Notes: generated from the sequence alone by a model not told the origin. A stretch of 64,000 bases of DNA from Methylibium sp. Root1272 (GCF_001425905.1 NZ_LMDY01000013.1:125194-189193), one strand, 5' to 3'. Counted from the stretch's first letter, positions 16,407 to 25,625 are shown. Numbers and translations: made by a program.

Positions 16407-17423
16407 ATGAACCTCCAGCGCTTCCCCCGCCACCCGCTGACCTTCGGCCCCACGCCCATCCAGCCGCTCGCGCGCCTGAGCGCGCACCTCGGCGGCCAGG
16501 TCGAGCTCTATGCGAAGCGCGAGGACTGCAACAGCGGCCTCGCCTTCGGCGGCAACAAGACCCGCAAGCTCGAGTACCTGATCCCCGAGGCGCTGGCCCA
16601 GGGCTGCGACACGCTGGTGTCGATCGGCGGCATCCAGTCCAACCAGACGCGCCAGGTCGCCGCCGTCGCGGCCCACCTCGGCATGAAGTGCGTGCTGGTG
16701 CAGGAGAACTGGGTCAACTACTCCGACGCGGTGTACGACCGCGTGGGCAACATCGAGATGTCGCGCATCCTCGGCGCCGACGTGCGGCTCGACGCCGCCG
16801 GCTTCGACATCGGCATCCGCCCGAGCTGGGAGCAGGCGATGGCCGACGTGCGGGCCGCTGGCGGCAAGCCCTTCCCCATCCCGGCCGGCTGCTCCGAGCA
16901 CCGGCTCGGCGGCCTGGGCTTCGTCGGCTTCGCCGAGGAGGTGCGCGCGCAGGAGGCCGAGCTCGGCTTCAGGTTCGACTACATCGTGGTCTGCTCGGTG
17001 ACCGGCAGCACGCAGGCCGGCATGGTGGTGGGCTTCGCGGCCGACGGCCGGGCCGAGCGCGTGATCGGCATCGACGCCTCGGCCAAGCCGGAGCAGACCC
17101 ATGCGCAGATCCTGCGCATCGCGCAGAACACCGCCGAGCTGGTGGGCCTGGGCCGCGAGATCACCGCGCAGGACGTGGTGCTCGACACCCGCTACGGCGG
17201 CCCCGAGTACGGCCTGCCGAGCGAGGGCACGCTGGAGGCGATCCGCCTGTGCGCGCGCCAGGAAGGCATGCTCACCGACCCGGTGTACGAGGGCAAGTCG
17301 ATGCACGGCATGATCGACAAGGTGAAGCGCGGCGAGTTTCCCGCCGGCTCCAAGGTGCTGTACGCCCACCTCGGCGGCGTGCCGGCACTCAACGCCTACA
17401 GCTTCCTGTTCCGCAACGGCTGA
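16407..17423 (+). CDS. acdS: 1-aminocyclopropane-1-carboxylate (ACC) deaminase
   Basis: 338-residue PLP enzyme that converts ACC, the plant ethylene precursor, to 2-oxobutyrate and ammonia. The PLP-binding Lys is Lys51 ([11 protein letters not shown]) and the catalytic Ser lies in QSNQTRQ. Both residues that separate true ACC deaminase from D-cysteine desulfhydrase are present: Glu295 (YEGKSMHG) and Leu322 (AHLGGVPAL). The length is that of characterised AcdS proteins. Its 3' end overlaps the convergent AraC-acetamidase gene by 28 bp. It suggests plant or rhizosphere association and adds to the nitrogen-scavenging set. Confidence 0.97.
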   Translation: MNLQRFPRHPLTFGPTPIQPLARLSAHLGGQVELYAKREDCNSGLAFGGNKTRKLEYLIPEALAQGCDTLVSIGGIQSNQTRQVAAVAAHLGMKCVLVQENWVNYSDAVYDRVGNIEMSRILGADVRLDAAGFDIGIRPSWEQAMADVRAAGGKPFPIPAGCSEHRLGGLGFVGFAEEVRAQEAELGFRFDYIVVCSVTGSTQAGMVVGFAADGRAERVIGIDASAKPEQTHAQILRIAQNTAELVGLGREITAQDVVLDTRYGGPEYGLPSEGTLEAIRLCARQEGMLTDPVYEGKSMHGMIDKVKRGEFPAGSKVLYAHLGGVPALNAYSFLFRNG

Positions 17424-19942
17424 GCCGGCGCCGACGACGAGGCAGGCGCCGCGCCCGCCCCGTCGCCCTCCGCCTGCGGCGGAAAGATCGCCTTGCGGAT
17501 CACCGCGTGCACGCCCCAGTTGCCGTCGGCGACCTGGGTCACGCCGAAGTCCACCGCCACCGACATCAGCGACAGCGCCTCGTCCTCGTCCAGGCCGTGG
17601 GCCTGCATCAGGTAGCGGCGCGCCTTGCGGAAGGCGTCGCGCATCGCCAGGTCCAGCGAGGACTTCTGGTAGACCTGGGTCTGCGCCTGCGGGCCCAGCT
17701 CGGCCAGGTGGTTGGCGAAGCTGAAGCCCTGCACCACCCAGGCGTCCTCGGCGTCGAGGAAGGGGTGGTTCAGGTCGGCGAGGAAGCCGTCGGCGATCTG
17801 CGCGCGCTTGTGCAGCACGAGCTGGAAGCTGCCGGTCAGCGAGCACTCGATCGCGGTGCCGCAGACCTCGCCGTCGCCCTGCGAGGCATGCGGGTCGCCC
17901 ACCGAGAACAGCGCGCCCTCCACCGACACCGGCAGGAACAGCCGCGCGCCCTTGCCGGCGCGCCAGTTGTCGAGGTTGCCGCCGAAGTAGCCCGGCGGCA
18001 CGGAGTCGATCAGCCCGCTCTCCTTCGGCGCCACCGCCAGCAGGCCGAAGTGCGGGCGGATCGGCACGCGCGCCTTCGCCAGCACGCCGTAGCGCCTGTC
18101 GACGCTGGCGGGGTCGACCGGCACGCCGGGGTAGTCGATGGTCTCGTGGCGCACGCCGTCGGGGTCGGTCTGCGGCGTCCAGCGGAAGCTGTAGACGGCC
18201 TTCGCATACGGCTCCGCCACGTCGGTCTGCAGCTCGTAGAGCGTGACCACCTCGCGCTTCTTCGGCTCGGTCAGCAGGTCGTGGTACTGGTAGCCCCACC
18301 AGGCCGCGGCATTGCTGCCGAACAGCTTGCCGCGGTGCTGCGGGTGGCAGCTCGGGCGCGCGCGGATGTCGAGGATGCGCACCTCCAGCACGTCGCCCGG
18401 CTCGGCGCCCCGCACGTGGACCGGCCCGGTGCAGATGTGCACGCCGAAGCCCTCGCCCGCGCCGCGGCCGAACACCGACGCATCCATCGGCCCGGCGCCG
18501 CGCCGCGCCACCGCCTTGCGCGTGGCGGTCCAGTGGAACACGCTCTCGGCGCCGGGGTCGCCGTCGATCATGCGTTCGCGGTCGTCGCTGGCGTGCTGGG
18601 TCAGCGTCTCGATCGTCACCACGTCGCCCGAGCGCACGCTGATCACCGGCTTCAGCGTGCGGCTCAGGTAGCCCCAGTGCACCGTCCGATCGGACACCGG
18701 GATGTAGTGGTACTCCGGCGCGTGCGCGGCGCCGGGCAGTGCCTCCGCGAGCACCGCCTCCGAAGCGTGCGGCACCGCGCGCTTCGGTGCGAGCGCCAGC
18801 GCCAGCGCGTAGCGCTCGTGATCCGTCAGCACCGCCTCGAACTGGCGGCGGCGCGCCTCGGGCGTGTCGGCCACCGCGGCCGCGCGTGCGGAGGTCGTGG
18901 TGGTCACGCCGGCCGCCGGCGCACCGCGCTGCGTGGGGCCCTGCGCCGGGTCGGCCGGCGGCGCGGCGCGGTAGGCCTTGGGCGAGACACCGAAGCGCGC
19001 GGTGAAGGCACGGCTGAAGTTGGCGGCATCGCCGAAGCCCCAGCGGAAGCACAGCTCGGCGATCGTGAAGTGCGCCAGCGCGCGGTTGGCCAGGTCGAGC
19101 CGGCAGCGCTCCAGGCGGCGCGCCTTCAGGTACTCGCCGAAGCTGGCCGACGCGGCCTTGAACAGCTTCTGGATGTAGCGCGGCGACAGCCCCTCCAGCG
19201 CCGCGATCGCCTCCAGCGTCAGCTCGGCATCGCCGAGCCGCGCCTCGACCGTGCGGCACACGCGCCGCAGGTGGCCGAGCTGCACCGAGGTGGAGTCGTC
19301 CGGTGATGCCGCGGCCCGCGCGTCCTCGTCGTCCACGTGCGACAGGCAGGTGACCAGCAGCTCCATCAGCGTCGCCTCGATCGGCAGCAGCTCGTGGCGG
19401 CCCAGCTGGTCCAGCTCGTCGGCGATCGAGCGCACCAGGTTCAGGCAGACCGCGCCCACGCCGGTCTTCGGCGAGATGGTGTTGAGGTCCTGCCCGCTGG
19501 TGCGCACCAGGCGCAGCACGAAGCTGGCCGATTCGAGCCGGATCACCACCGCGCGGAAATCGGTCACGAGCTCCACGCGCCAGGGCCGCGCCGGGTCGAG
19601 CAGCACGATGCCGCCGGCCGCCAGGGCCACCGACTCCTGCCCCTCCACCACCAGGCCGCTGCCCTCCAGCAGCGCCAGCATCAGCACCGTGTGGCCGCCG
19701 CGCCGGGCGTTGCCGGGGTGCGGCAGCCACACCTGCGGCGACGAGCTGAGCCGCGCGAACACCGAATCCAGCGCCGAGCTGCGCGCCGACACGTAGCCCG
19801 CCAGCGGCGGCGCCGCATAGGCCGGCGCGGCCGGGGCCATCAGCACCTTGGCCATGACCTCGGCCCAGGCGGCCGGGCGCAGGTCTTCCGGGAAGGCGTC
19901 GGTGGAGAAGCGGCGGAGGTCGTCGAGCATGGTGGCGGGCAC
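17396..19942 (-). CDS. AraC regulator fused to acetamidase/formamidase
   Basis: One uninterrupted frame of 848 residues. Residues about 20-230 form an AraC-type ligand-binding domain. Residues about 235-325 are an AraC HTH ([20 protein letters not shown] and [20 protein letters not shown]). A 40-residue Thr/Ala-rich linker and a short helical stretch (about 326-409) follow, then a full acetamidase/formamidase domain from residue 410 (EYHYIPVSD) to about 840. The enzyme part is clearly paralogous to the Tat-exported enzyme encoded divergently at 20115 ([23 protein letters not shown] shared in form) but has no signal peptide. An internal GTG near 18907 has no ribosome-binding site, so separate translation seems unlikely. 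It could be an enzyme-sensor that controls the neighbouring gene (inference). Confidence 0.88.
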   Translation of the reverse strand: MPATMLDDLRRFSTDAFPEDLRPAAWAEVMAKVLMAPAAPAYAAPPLAGYVSARSSALDSVFARLSSSPQVWLPHPGNARRGGHTVLMLALLEGSGLVVEGQESVALAAGGIVLLDPARPWRVELVTDFRAVVIRLESASFVLRLVRTSGQDLNTISPKTGVGAVCLNLVRSIADELDQLGRHELLPIEATLMELLVTCLSHVDDEDARAAASPDDSTSVQLGHLRRVCRTVEARLGDAELTLEAIAALEGLSPRYIQKLFKAASASFGEYLKARRLERCRLDLANRALAHFTIAELCFRWGFGDAANFSRAFTARFGVSPKAYRAAPPADPAQGPTQRGAPAAGVTTTTSARAAAVADTPEARRRQFEAVLTDHERYALALALAPKRAVPHASEAVLAEALPGAAHAPEYHYIPVSDRTVHWGYLSRTLKPVISVRSGDVVTIETLTQHASDDRERMIDGDPGAESVFHWTATRKAVARRGAGPMDASVFGRGAGEGFGVHICTGPVHVRGAEPGDVLEVRILDIRARPSCHPQHRGKLFGSNAAAWWGYQYHDLLTEPKKREVVTLYELQTDVAEPYAKAVYSFRWTPQTDPDGVRHETIDYPGVPVDPASVDRRYGVLAKARVPIRPHFGLLAVAPKESGLIDSVPPGYFGGNLDNWRAGKGARLFLPVSVEGALFSVGDPHASQGDGEVCGTAIECSLTGSFQLVLHKRAQIADGFLADLNHPFLDAEDAWVVQGFSFANHLAELGPQAQTQVYQKSSLDLAMRDAFRKARRYLMQAHGLDEDEALSLMSVAVDFGVTQVADGNWGVHAVIRKAIFPPQAEGDGAGAAPASSSAPAQPLRNRKL

Positions 19943-20000
19943 TCCCGGTCGGGATGCCTCGCTTCATGCATGGAGCGCGCCCGCCCGCGTCGGCGGCGGC

Positions 20001-20043
20001 CGCCGACAAGGCGCCGACAAGTTTTTGGGCGCTGCACGACAAG
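20001..20043. promoter_or_regulatory. Phased GACAAG repeats between the AraC fusion and the exported acetamidase
   Basis: CGCCGACAAG occurs at 20001-20010 and again at 20012-20021. GACAAG recurs a third time at 20038-20043. The three GACAAG units are 11 and 22 bp apart, so they lie on one face of the helix. Direct repeats of this kind suit an AraC-family protein. The region is shared by the two divergent acetamidase genes. Confidence 0.55.
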
Positions 20044-20114
20044 CGCCGCCGGGGCCGCGGCCGACACACTGCCCCTCGTCGTCTCCATCCACGTCTTCAC
20101 GAGGGTTCATCACC

Positions 20115-21572
20115 ATGTACGAGCACATCTGCGGTCCCGGCTGCAACCACGGCCCCGCCACGCCCGAGGCCGAGGCCGAAGTCCGCGAGGAGTTCAAGGT
20201 CGCGCGCCGCAGCTTCCTGCGCGACGCGCTGGCGGTCGGCGGCGCTACCGTCTCGGCGGCCTCGCTGAACGTGGCGATGACGCCCAGCGCCTTCGCGCAG
20301 AGCGCCGCCAAGCCGGGCTCGGGGCTGACCTCGCACTACTACATCCCGGCCTCCGCCGGCACGGTGCTGTGGGGCTACTTCAGCAAGTCGGCCAAGCCGG
20401 TGGTGGAAGTGGAGTCGGGTGACTTCGTGACCATCGAGACGCTGACCCACCACGCCAACGACGACGCCGAACGCATGATCAAGGGCGACCCCGGCGCCGA
20501 GAGCGTGTTCCACTGGGACGCCAAGAAGAAGAACGTGAACCGCCGCGGCGCCGGCGCGATGGACGCCAAGGTGGGGGCCGGTGGCGGCGAAGGCGTGCAC
20601 ATCTGCACCGGGCCGGTGCGCATCAAGGGCGCGGAGCCGGGCGACATCCTGGAGGTGCGCATCGTCGACGTGGCCACCCGGCCCAGCGCCAACCCGGCCT
20701 ACAAGGGCCGCGCCTTCGGCAGCAACGCCGCCGCGTGGTGGGGCTTCCACTACGGCGACACGATCACCGAGCCGAAGAAGCGCGAGGTGATCACCATCTA
20801 CGAGGTCGACGCCACCGGCGAGCGCAACTGGGCACGCGCGGTCTACAACTTCAAGTGGACGCCGCAGACCGACCCCTTCGGCGTGGTGCACCCGACGATC
20901 GACTACCCCGGCGTGCCGGTCGACCACCGCACCATCACCAAGAACGAGAACGTGCTGAAGAACATCCGCATCCCGGTGCGGCCGCACTTCGGGACCATGG
21001 GCGTGGCGCCGGTCGAGGCCGAGATGGTGAACTCCATCCCGCCCAACTACACCGGCGGCAACATCGACAACTGGCGCATCGGCAAGGGCGCCACCGTCTA
21101 CTACCCGGTGGCGGTGCCCGGCGCCATGTTCTCGGTGGGCGACCCGCACGCGTCGCAGGGCGACTCCGAGCTCTGCGGCACCGCCATCGAGTGCTCGCTG
21201 ACCGGCACCTTCCAGCTCATCCTGCACAAGAAGAACAGCCTGCCCGGCACGCCGCTGGCCGAGCTGAAGTACCCGCTGCTCGAGACGCAGGACGAGTGGC
21301 TGCTGCACGGCTTCAGCTACGCCAACTACCTGGCCGAGCTGGGCCCCAATGCGCAGAACGACATCTACAGCAAGTCCTCGGTCGACAAGGCGCTGCGCGA
21401 CGCGTATCACAAGATGCGCCACTTCCTGATGACCACGCAGGGCCTGGGCGAGGACGAGGCGATCTCTCTGATGTCGATCGCGGTCGACTTCGGCATCACG
21501 CAGGTGGTGGACGGCAACTGGGGCGTGCACGCGGTGGTGAAGAAGAGCATCTTCCCCGCGCGCGGCGGCTGA
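20115..21572 (+). CDS. Tat-exported acetamidase/formamidase family enzyme
   Basis: 485 residues. A twin-arginine signal (ARRSFLRDALAVGGATVS, Arg31-Arg32; likely cleavage after AFAQ) follows an unusual N-terminal extension with CGPGCNHG. The mature domain is an acetamidase/formamidase (ADGTV-like opening HYYIPASAGTVLWGY, then [30 protein letters not shown]). It should hydrolyse a small amide in the periplasm and release ammonia. ATG 20115 is chosen because it gives the Tat signal; the frame is open upstream. The closest relative in the window is the enzyme half of the divergent AraC fusion. Confidence 0.9.
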   Translation: MYEHICGPGCNHGPATPEAEAEVREEFKVARRSFLRDALAVGGATVSAASLNVAMTPSAFAQSAAKPGSGLTSHYYIPASAGTVLWGYFSKSAKPVVEVESGDFVTIETLTHHANDDAERMIKGDPGAESVFHWDAKKKNVNRRGAGAMDAKVGAGGGEGVHICTGPVRIKGAEPGDILEVRIVDVATRPSANPAYKGRAFGSNAAAWWGFHYGDTITEPKKREVITIYEVDATGERNWARAVYNFKWTPQTDPFGVVHPTIDYPGVPVDHRTITKNENVLKNIRIPVRPHFGTMGVAPVEAEMVNSIPPNYTGGNIDNWRIGKGATVYYPVAVPGAMFSVGDPHASQGDSELCGTAIECSLTGTFQLILHKKNSLPGTPLAELKYPLLETQDEWLLHGFSYANYLAELGPNAQNDIYSKSSVDKALRDAYHKMRHFLMTTQGLGEDEAISLMSIAVDFGITQVVDGNWGVHAVVKKSIFPARGG

Positions 21573-21598
21573 GCGCCTTGCCGAAACACCCCGTGACT

Positions 21599-21660
21599 CC
21601 CTCTCCCGCCAGCGGGAGAGGGTTGGGGTGAGGGTGCCCTCTCCCGCTTGCGGGAGAGGG
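21599..21660. repeat. Dispersed palindromic repeat, copy 3 (tandem)
   Basis: Two units: CCCTCTCCCGCCAGCGGGAG with GAGGGTTGGGGTGAGGG, then CCCTCTCCC-GCTTGC-GGGAGAGGG. It lies between two convergent genes, where the hairpins could also end transcription. Same family as the element at 7021. Confidence 0.8.
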
Positions 21661-21673
21661 AGAGCGCAGGCCG

Positions 21674-22165
21674 CTAACGCGGCAGTTGCGGCGGCAGCAG
21701 CCGGTCGAGCTTGTCGTCCACCTCACCCACGTAGGCCGACAGCGTGCGGGTGGACTCGGCGAGCTTCTCCTGCAACTGCAGTTCCAGCCGCTCGAGGCGT
21801 GCGCCCAGCTCACGCGTGGCCGCCGCGCCCTGCGCCTCCATCTTGCGCAGCTCGCCGTCGAGGAAGGCGCGCAGCTCGGTGAAGCGCGAGGCCTCGGCGG
21901 TGTCGGCCAGCTCGCGGTGCGACTTCAGCTCCTTCGCGTAGCGGCGCGCTTCCATGATCACGCCGGCCTGCTGGAACACGATGTAGACGAGGAACAGCGC
22001 CACCAGCACGCCGCTGGCCACCAGCATGATCAGGCCGAGCGGCGCGTTCACCTCCGCGAAGCCGAGGTTCAGCGCGGTCGGCGCGGTGAACGCCGGCCAG
22101 TTGAGCAGGGCGAACAGCCCCAGCGCGGCCACCACCACCGCGATCGCCAGTGCGCGAAAGTTCAT
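21674..22165 (-). CDS. LapA-like two-helix membrane protein with coiled coil
   Basis: 163 residues. Two membrane helices (about 4-24 and 43-65; ALLNWPAFTAPTALNLGF lies between them), then a long charged amphipathic region (about 70-160) that should form a coiled coil in the cytoplasm. The layout resembles DUF1049/LapA domain proteins, which work in envelope or lipopolysaccharide assembly. The specific role is not known. Stands alone, convergent with the acetamidase gene. Confidence 0.75.
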   Translation of the reverse strand: MNFRALAIAVVVAALGLFALLNWPAFTAPTALNLGFAEVNAPLGLIMLVASGVLVALFLVYIVFQQAGVIMEARRYAKELKSHRELADTAEASRFTELRAFLDGELRKMEAQGAAATRELGARLERLELQLQEKLAESTRTLSAYVGEVDDKLDRLLPPQLPR

Positions 22166-22248
22166 CGTTGCTGCTCCTCAGGGATCTGGGTCGGAGGCCG
22201 ACCATACACCGAGGCCGCCGCAACGACGGCGAACCCGCGCCGGGCCGC

Positions 22249-22602
22249 TCAGGCGTCGACGATCACCTGGAAGCCGCCGAAGATCATGCGCTGGCCGTCG
22301 AAGGGGCACTGATCCATGCCGTCCTTCAAGCGCGGGTCGGCCATGGCCTTCTCCATGCCGCTGTCGCGCGTCTTGCGGTCGGGCCAGGTGATCCACGAGA
22401 ACACCACCGTCTCGTCGTCCTTGCGCTTCACCGCCATCGGGAACGACGTGAGCTTGCCTTCGGGCACGTCGTCGCCCCAGCACTCCACGACGCTCAGCGC
22501 GCCGTGGTCCTTGAACACCACCGAGGCCTTCTGGGCGATCTGGGTGTAGGCCTCACGCTTGGCGGTGGGCACGGCCAGCACGAATCCATCGACATAGTTC
22601 AT
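22249..22602 (-). CDS. DUF1428 (YbaA-like) family protein
   Basis: 117-residue small cytoplasmic protein. MNYVDGFVLAVPTAKREAY, VVECWGDDVPEGKLTSF and the C-terminal GGFQVIVDA are family hallmarks of DUF1428, which has a ferredoxin-like dimeric alpha/beta barrel fold. The function is unknown. A GGAG-like site precedes the ATG, and no operon partner is evident. Confidence 0.9.
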   Translation of the reverse strand: MNYVDGFVLAVPTAKREAYTQIAQKASVVFKDHGALSVVECWGDDVPEGKLTSFPMAVKRKDDETVVFSWITWPDRKTRDSGMEKAMADPRLKDGMDQCPFDGQRMIFGGFQVIVDA

Positions 22603-22799
22603 CGCGGTTCTCCTCGAGGGGTTGATGTCCTGACACGACGATCCGGCGCCCGCGGAATCGACAGCGCCTGACCAACGCTTACATCCGAACGTCCCGGCGC
22701 CACGCCGGTGCGAAGCTTCACCCTAAGCCTTTCGAGATGTCCGACACGGCAGGTGCGACATGCGCCTACGATCGGCCGCGGCACTACCCAGGAGACCCC

Positions 22800-24113
22800 G
22801 TGGAGACCGACAAGCACCACGACGACAGCACCCCCCCGAACACCATCGCCCGCCTCGCCGCCGGCACGCTGGACGCCGCCACGCTGGCGGACGACACGCT
22901 GGCCCGCATCGACGCGCAGGAGGCCGCGCTGGGCGCCTTCACCGCGCTGCTGCCGCGCGACGTGGCCCGGCGCGAGGCCGCCGCGGCGCAGCGCGAACAC
23001 CACGGCCCGCTGCACGGCCTGCCGGTCGCGGTGAAGGACATCGTGGACACCGCCGCGCTGCCCACCGCCTACGGCTCGCCCATTCACGCCGGCCACCGGC
23101 CGCGCAGCGACGCCGCGCTGGTGGGCGCGATCCGCCGCGCCGGCGGCGTGGTGATCGGCAAGACCACCAGCACCGAGTTCGCCTACCTGCACCCCACCGC
23201 CACGCGCAACCCGAACGCGGCGGGCCGCACGCCCGGCGGCTCGTCAGCCGGCTCGGCGGCCGCGGTGGCGGCCGGGCTGGTGGAGCTGGCCATCGGCACG
23301 CAGACCGGCGGCTCGGTGATCCGGCCCGCGTCGTACTGCGGCGCGGTGGGCTACAAGCCCAGCTTTGGCTGGCTGCCAACGGCCGGCGTGCGCTGCTTCT
23401 CATGGTCGCTCGACACCGTGGGGCTGTTCACCCACAGCGTGGCCGACGCGGCCTTCTTCGCACAGGCGCTGGCGGGACGGCGCTTCGCCGCAACGGCGCC
23501 CGCATCGACCACGGCCCCTCGCTTCGGCCTGGTGACCGAGTTCCCGTGGGGCGCGCTGTCACCGGCGATGGCTGCCGCGCTGCACGACGCCGCGGCGCGG
23601 CTGCGCGCGGCCGGCCACACGGTGAAAGAGGTGCGCCTGCCGCCCTGGGCCGCCGACGCCTTCGAGGCCCAGGCCACCGTGCAGGGCTGGGAGGCGGTGC
23701 GCAGCCTGCACACCGAGCTTGCGCAGCACGCCGACGCGCTGTCGCCGCTGCTGCGCGACTACCTGCGAGAGGCTGAGGAATCCATCAGCGATGCCGACTA
23801 CGACGCGGCGCAGCGCACGGCCGCCGCGGCACGCGAGGCCCTGGCCGAGGACGGCCTGGCCGCGCACGGTGTGGATGTGTTGCTGACCCCCAGCGCGCCC
23901 GACGAAGCACCGCTGCTGAGCGAGCACAGCACCGGCGCGGCCAGCTACAACCGGCTGTGGACGCTGCTGGGCACGCCCTGTGTCAGCGTGCCGGGCCTGC
24001 GCGGCCCGCACGGCGCGCCGCTGGGCCTGCAGGTGACGGGCGCACGCGGCGCCGATGCCGGCTGCCTGCGTGCGGCGGCCGTGCTGGAGGCGCTGCTGCT
24101 GCCGCAGCGCTGA
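22800..24113 (+). CDS. Amidase signature family hydrolase
   Basis: 437 residues with the complete Ser-cisSer-Lys triad: Lys79 (VAVKDIVD), Ser148 (GGSSAGSAAAV) and Ser172 (TQTGGSVIRP), with the usual 24-residue spacing between the serines. It cleaves an amide bond to acid and ammonia; the substrate is unknown. It is not GatA, since no gatB or gatC is adjacent. GTG 22800 is chosen because AGGAG lies at 22790-22794; ATG 22737 would add 21 unconserved residues and has no such site. Its stop is 9 bp from that of the convergent DUF1161 gene. Confidence 0.88.
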   Translation: METDKHHDDSTPPNTIARLAAGTLDAATLADDTLARIDAQEAALGAFTALLPRDVARREAAAAQREHHGPLHGLPVAVKDIVDTAALPTAYGSPIHAGHRPRSDAALVGAIRRAGGVVIGKTTSTEFAYLHPTATRNPNAAGRTPGGSSAGSAAAVAAGLVELAIGTQTGGSVIRPASYCGAVGYKPSFGWLPTAGVRCFSWSLDTVGLFTHSVADAAFFAQALAGRRFAATAPASTTAPRFGLVTEFPWGALSPAMAAALHDAAARLRAAGHTVKEVRLPPWAADAFEAQATVQGWEAVRSLHTELAQHADALSPLLRDYLREAEESISDADYDAAQRTAAAAREALAEDGLAAHGVDVLLTPSAPDEAPLLSEHSTGAASYNRLWTLLGTPCVSVPGLRGPHGAPLGLQVTGARGADAGCLRAAAVLEALLLPQR

Positions 24114-24122
24114 GGACCACGC

Positions 24123-24485
24123 CTACTTGCAGTCGCCGCCCACCGACACCGAGCCGTCCTTGCATTCGGTGAGCAGGGGCTCGCCGCGTGGCCGGGCCGG
24201 CGCTGCCGCAACGGCCGCCGCCGCCGTGCCCTCCTCGCCACGCGCGTAGACGATCTTCCTGGTGCCCAGCTCGCAGCTGCCCACCACCTTGGCGGCTGCG
24301 CCCACGGCGGCATCGGCATCCACCGTGGTGAGCGTGTAGTGCGTAGCGCCCGAGGCGCGTACCTTCGCGTCGATGCGCTCGAGCAACTGCTCGCAGCTCT
24401 GCGCAGCACCGGCCGCGCCGGTGAAACCACAGAGCAGCACCGCTGCGCCGGCGCAGAGGGAAAGGGAAGAGGTCTTGATCCGCAT
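24123..24485 (-). CDS. DUF1161 family periplasmic protein
   Basis: 120 residues with a signal peptide (cleavage near GAAGAA-28). CEQLLERIDAKVRASGATHY and VVGSCELGTRKIVY are characteristic of DUF1161, which is thought to be periplasmic. Four Cys residues in the mature part could form two disulphides. The family has no known function. Confidence 0.82.
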   Translation of the reverse strand: MRIKTSSLSLCAGAAVLLCGFTGAAGAAQSCEQLLERIDAKVRASGATHYTLTTVDADAAVGAAAKVVGSCELGTRKIVYARGEEGTAAAAVAAAPARPRGEPLLTECKDGSVSVGGDCK

Positions 24486-24566
24486 CGCGCGCCCGCCTTG
24501 AACAAAAAACCGAACGAAGGGCAGTCTAGCGGCGGGCCCTGTGACGAAACGTGAGGAACGGCGTCG

Positions 24567-24908
24567 TCAGTGTTTCGCGGGATGCGCCGCCACGGGGCTC
24601 TCGCCCGAGGGTCTGGCGGCAGGTTCGAGCAACGCGCCTCGGGCGTACCCGGGGTGTGCGCTCTCCAGCTCGACGATCAGGTCGTCGACCTGCGCGAGGA
24701 ACTCCTCGCGGCCGGTGTGCGGGCCATGCAGGAACAGCTCCGACGAATGCTCGGCGAGCTGATGCTCGCCCGCCATGCGGGCCCAGCGCCGGACTTCACA
24801 GTACAGCAGCAAGGCCAGTCGGCCCAGGTCGCCGCTCCTGCGCGCGTGCCGGAGGTCTCCGAGAAGATCCTCCAGCCCGAGCTGCAGCCGCAGCGACGAG
24901 GCGCTCAT
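24567..24908 (-). CDS. Hypothetical protein downstream of the phasin gene
   Basis: 113 residues, not recognised. Leu- and Glu-rich, largely helical (LRLQLGLEDLLGDLRHARRS near the start), with no membrane segment or signal. It starts 19 bp after the phasin stop on the same strand, so co-transcription and a link to storage granules are possible. Codon use matches the genome. Confidence 0.6.
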   Translation of the reverse strand: MSASSLRLQLGLEDLLGDLRHARRSGDLGRLALLLYCEVRRWARMAGEHQLAEHSSELFLHGPHTGREEFLAQVDDLIVELESAHPGYARGALLEPAARPSGESPVAAHPAKH

Positions 24909-24927
24909 GGCACGCTCTTGCCAGGAA

Positions 24928-25464
24928 TCAACCGCGCTTGGTCTTGGCGGCCTTGATCACCGAACCGGTCACGGCGGCGTAGTTGGCTTCGGCGGTCTCG
25001 GCGGCCTGGCGGCCGGCCTTCTGCAGACCGTCGAAGGCGTTGTTCATGGTCGCCAGCGACGACTTGAACAGCGCGATGCCGTTGCCCGCACCTTCGGGCG
25101 CGTTCTTGCCGGCGGACTCGACCAGCGCGACGAACGAGCTCTGCGCCGCAGCGGCCTGCTCGGCAGCGAGCTTCTCCACGTCGGCCTTGAAGCCGGCGAC
25201 GATGCCGTACACCTGCTTGCCGTAGGCGGTGGCCTTGTCGGCAGCGCTTTGCAGCGGGGCCGCTTGCAGCGCCAGCAGGGCTTGCGGGTCCTTGGCCGAC
25301 AGCGCGGCCATACCGGTTTCAGCCACTTCGCCGAGGCCGGCCTTCACGACCTGCAGGTTGAGCGCGGTGAGCTGCTCGACGCCCTGGAAGGCCTTGGCGG
25401 TCAGGCCCATCATGGCCTCGAAGTTGGCCTTGTTGGTGGCGGCGAATTGTTCGGTGTTCAGCAT
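24928..25464 (-). CDS. phaP: Phasin (polyhydroxyalkanoate granule protein)
   Basis: 178-residue amphipathic helical protein that coats PHA granules. MLNTEQFAATNKANFEAMMG and AKAFQGVEQLTALNLQVVK near the N-terminus are typical of the betaproteobacterial PhaP family (phasin_2), and the rest is Ala/Lys-rich helix. A GGAG-like ribosome-binding site precedes the ATG. Two PhaR/PhbF-like operators lie 40-115 bp upstream, which fits the known repression of phaP when no granules are present. PhaM is encoded at 54768 but no PHA synthase is in the window. Confidence 0.93.
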   Translation of the reverse strand: MLNTEQFAATNKANFEAMMGLTAKAFQGVEQLTALNLQVVKAGLGEVAETGMAALSAKDPQALLALQAAPLQSAADKATAYGKQVYGIVAGFKADVEKLAAEQAAAAQSSFVALVESAGKNAPEGAGNGIALFKSSLATMNNAFDGLQKAGRQAAETAEANYAAVTGSVIKAAKTKRG

Positions 25465-25503
25465 GGGAAGCTCCAGTCGATTGATGTGAGAGGGGGACGC
25501 ATA

Positions 25504-25519
25504 TTGCTGCGCTGCAGCA
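25504..25519. promoter_or_regulatory. PhaR/PhbF-like operator 1
   Basis: TTGCTGCGCTGCAGCA fits the TGC-rich motif reported for PhbF/PhaR regulators (form TG-N-TGC-N3-GCA). It lies 40 bp upstream of the phasin start codon. A second copy occurs at 25562. Confidence 0.6.
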
Positions 25520-25561
25520 TGCGCTCATCTTACTGAAGAAATCCGCGAGTGGGGCATAGAT

Positions 25562-25578
25562 TTGTTGCGTTGCAGCAA
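25562..25578. promoter_or_regulatory. PhaR/PhbF-like operator 2
   Basis: TTGTTGCGTTGCAGCAA is the better match to the TG-N-TGC-N3-GCAA form. The two sites are 58 bp apart start to start and flank the phasin promoter region; a possible -10 (TAAGAT, minus strand, 25532-25527) lies between them. Confidence 0.6.
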
Positions 25579-25625
25579 TCTAGAGGGCAAGTTCTAGAAC
25601 ACCGCCACCGGCTTACCCTGCGGCC

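Noticed and set aside
18880-18975. Interpretation of the AraC-acetamidase gene as two genes joined by a sequencing error
   Set aside because: The frame is open throughout, the linker has normal codon use, and no stop, start with ribosome-binding site, or homopolymer run is seen. It still deserves read-level checking.
20097-21530. Long minus-strand frame across the exported acetamidase
   Set aside because: Shadow frame without domains; the plus strand encodes a Tat signal and a known enzyme family.
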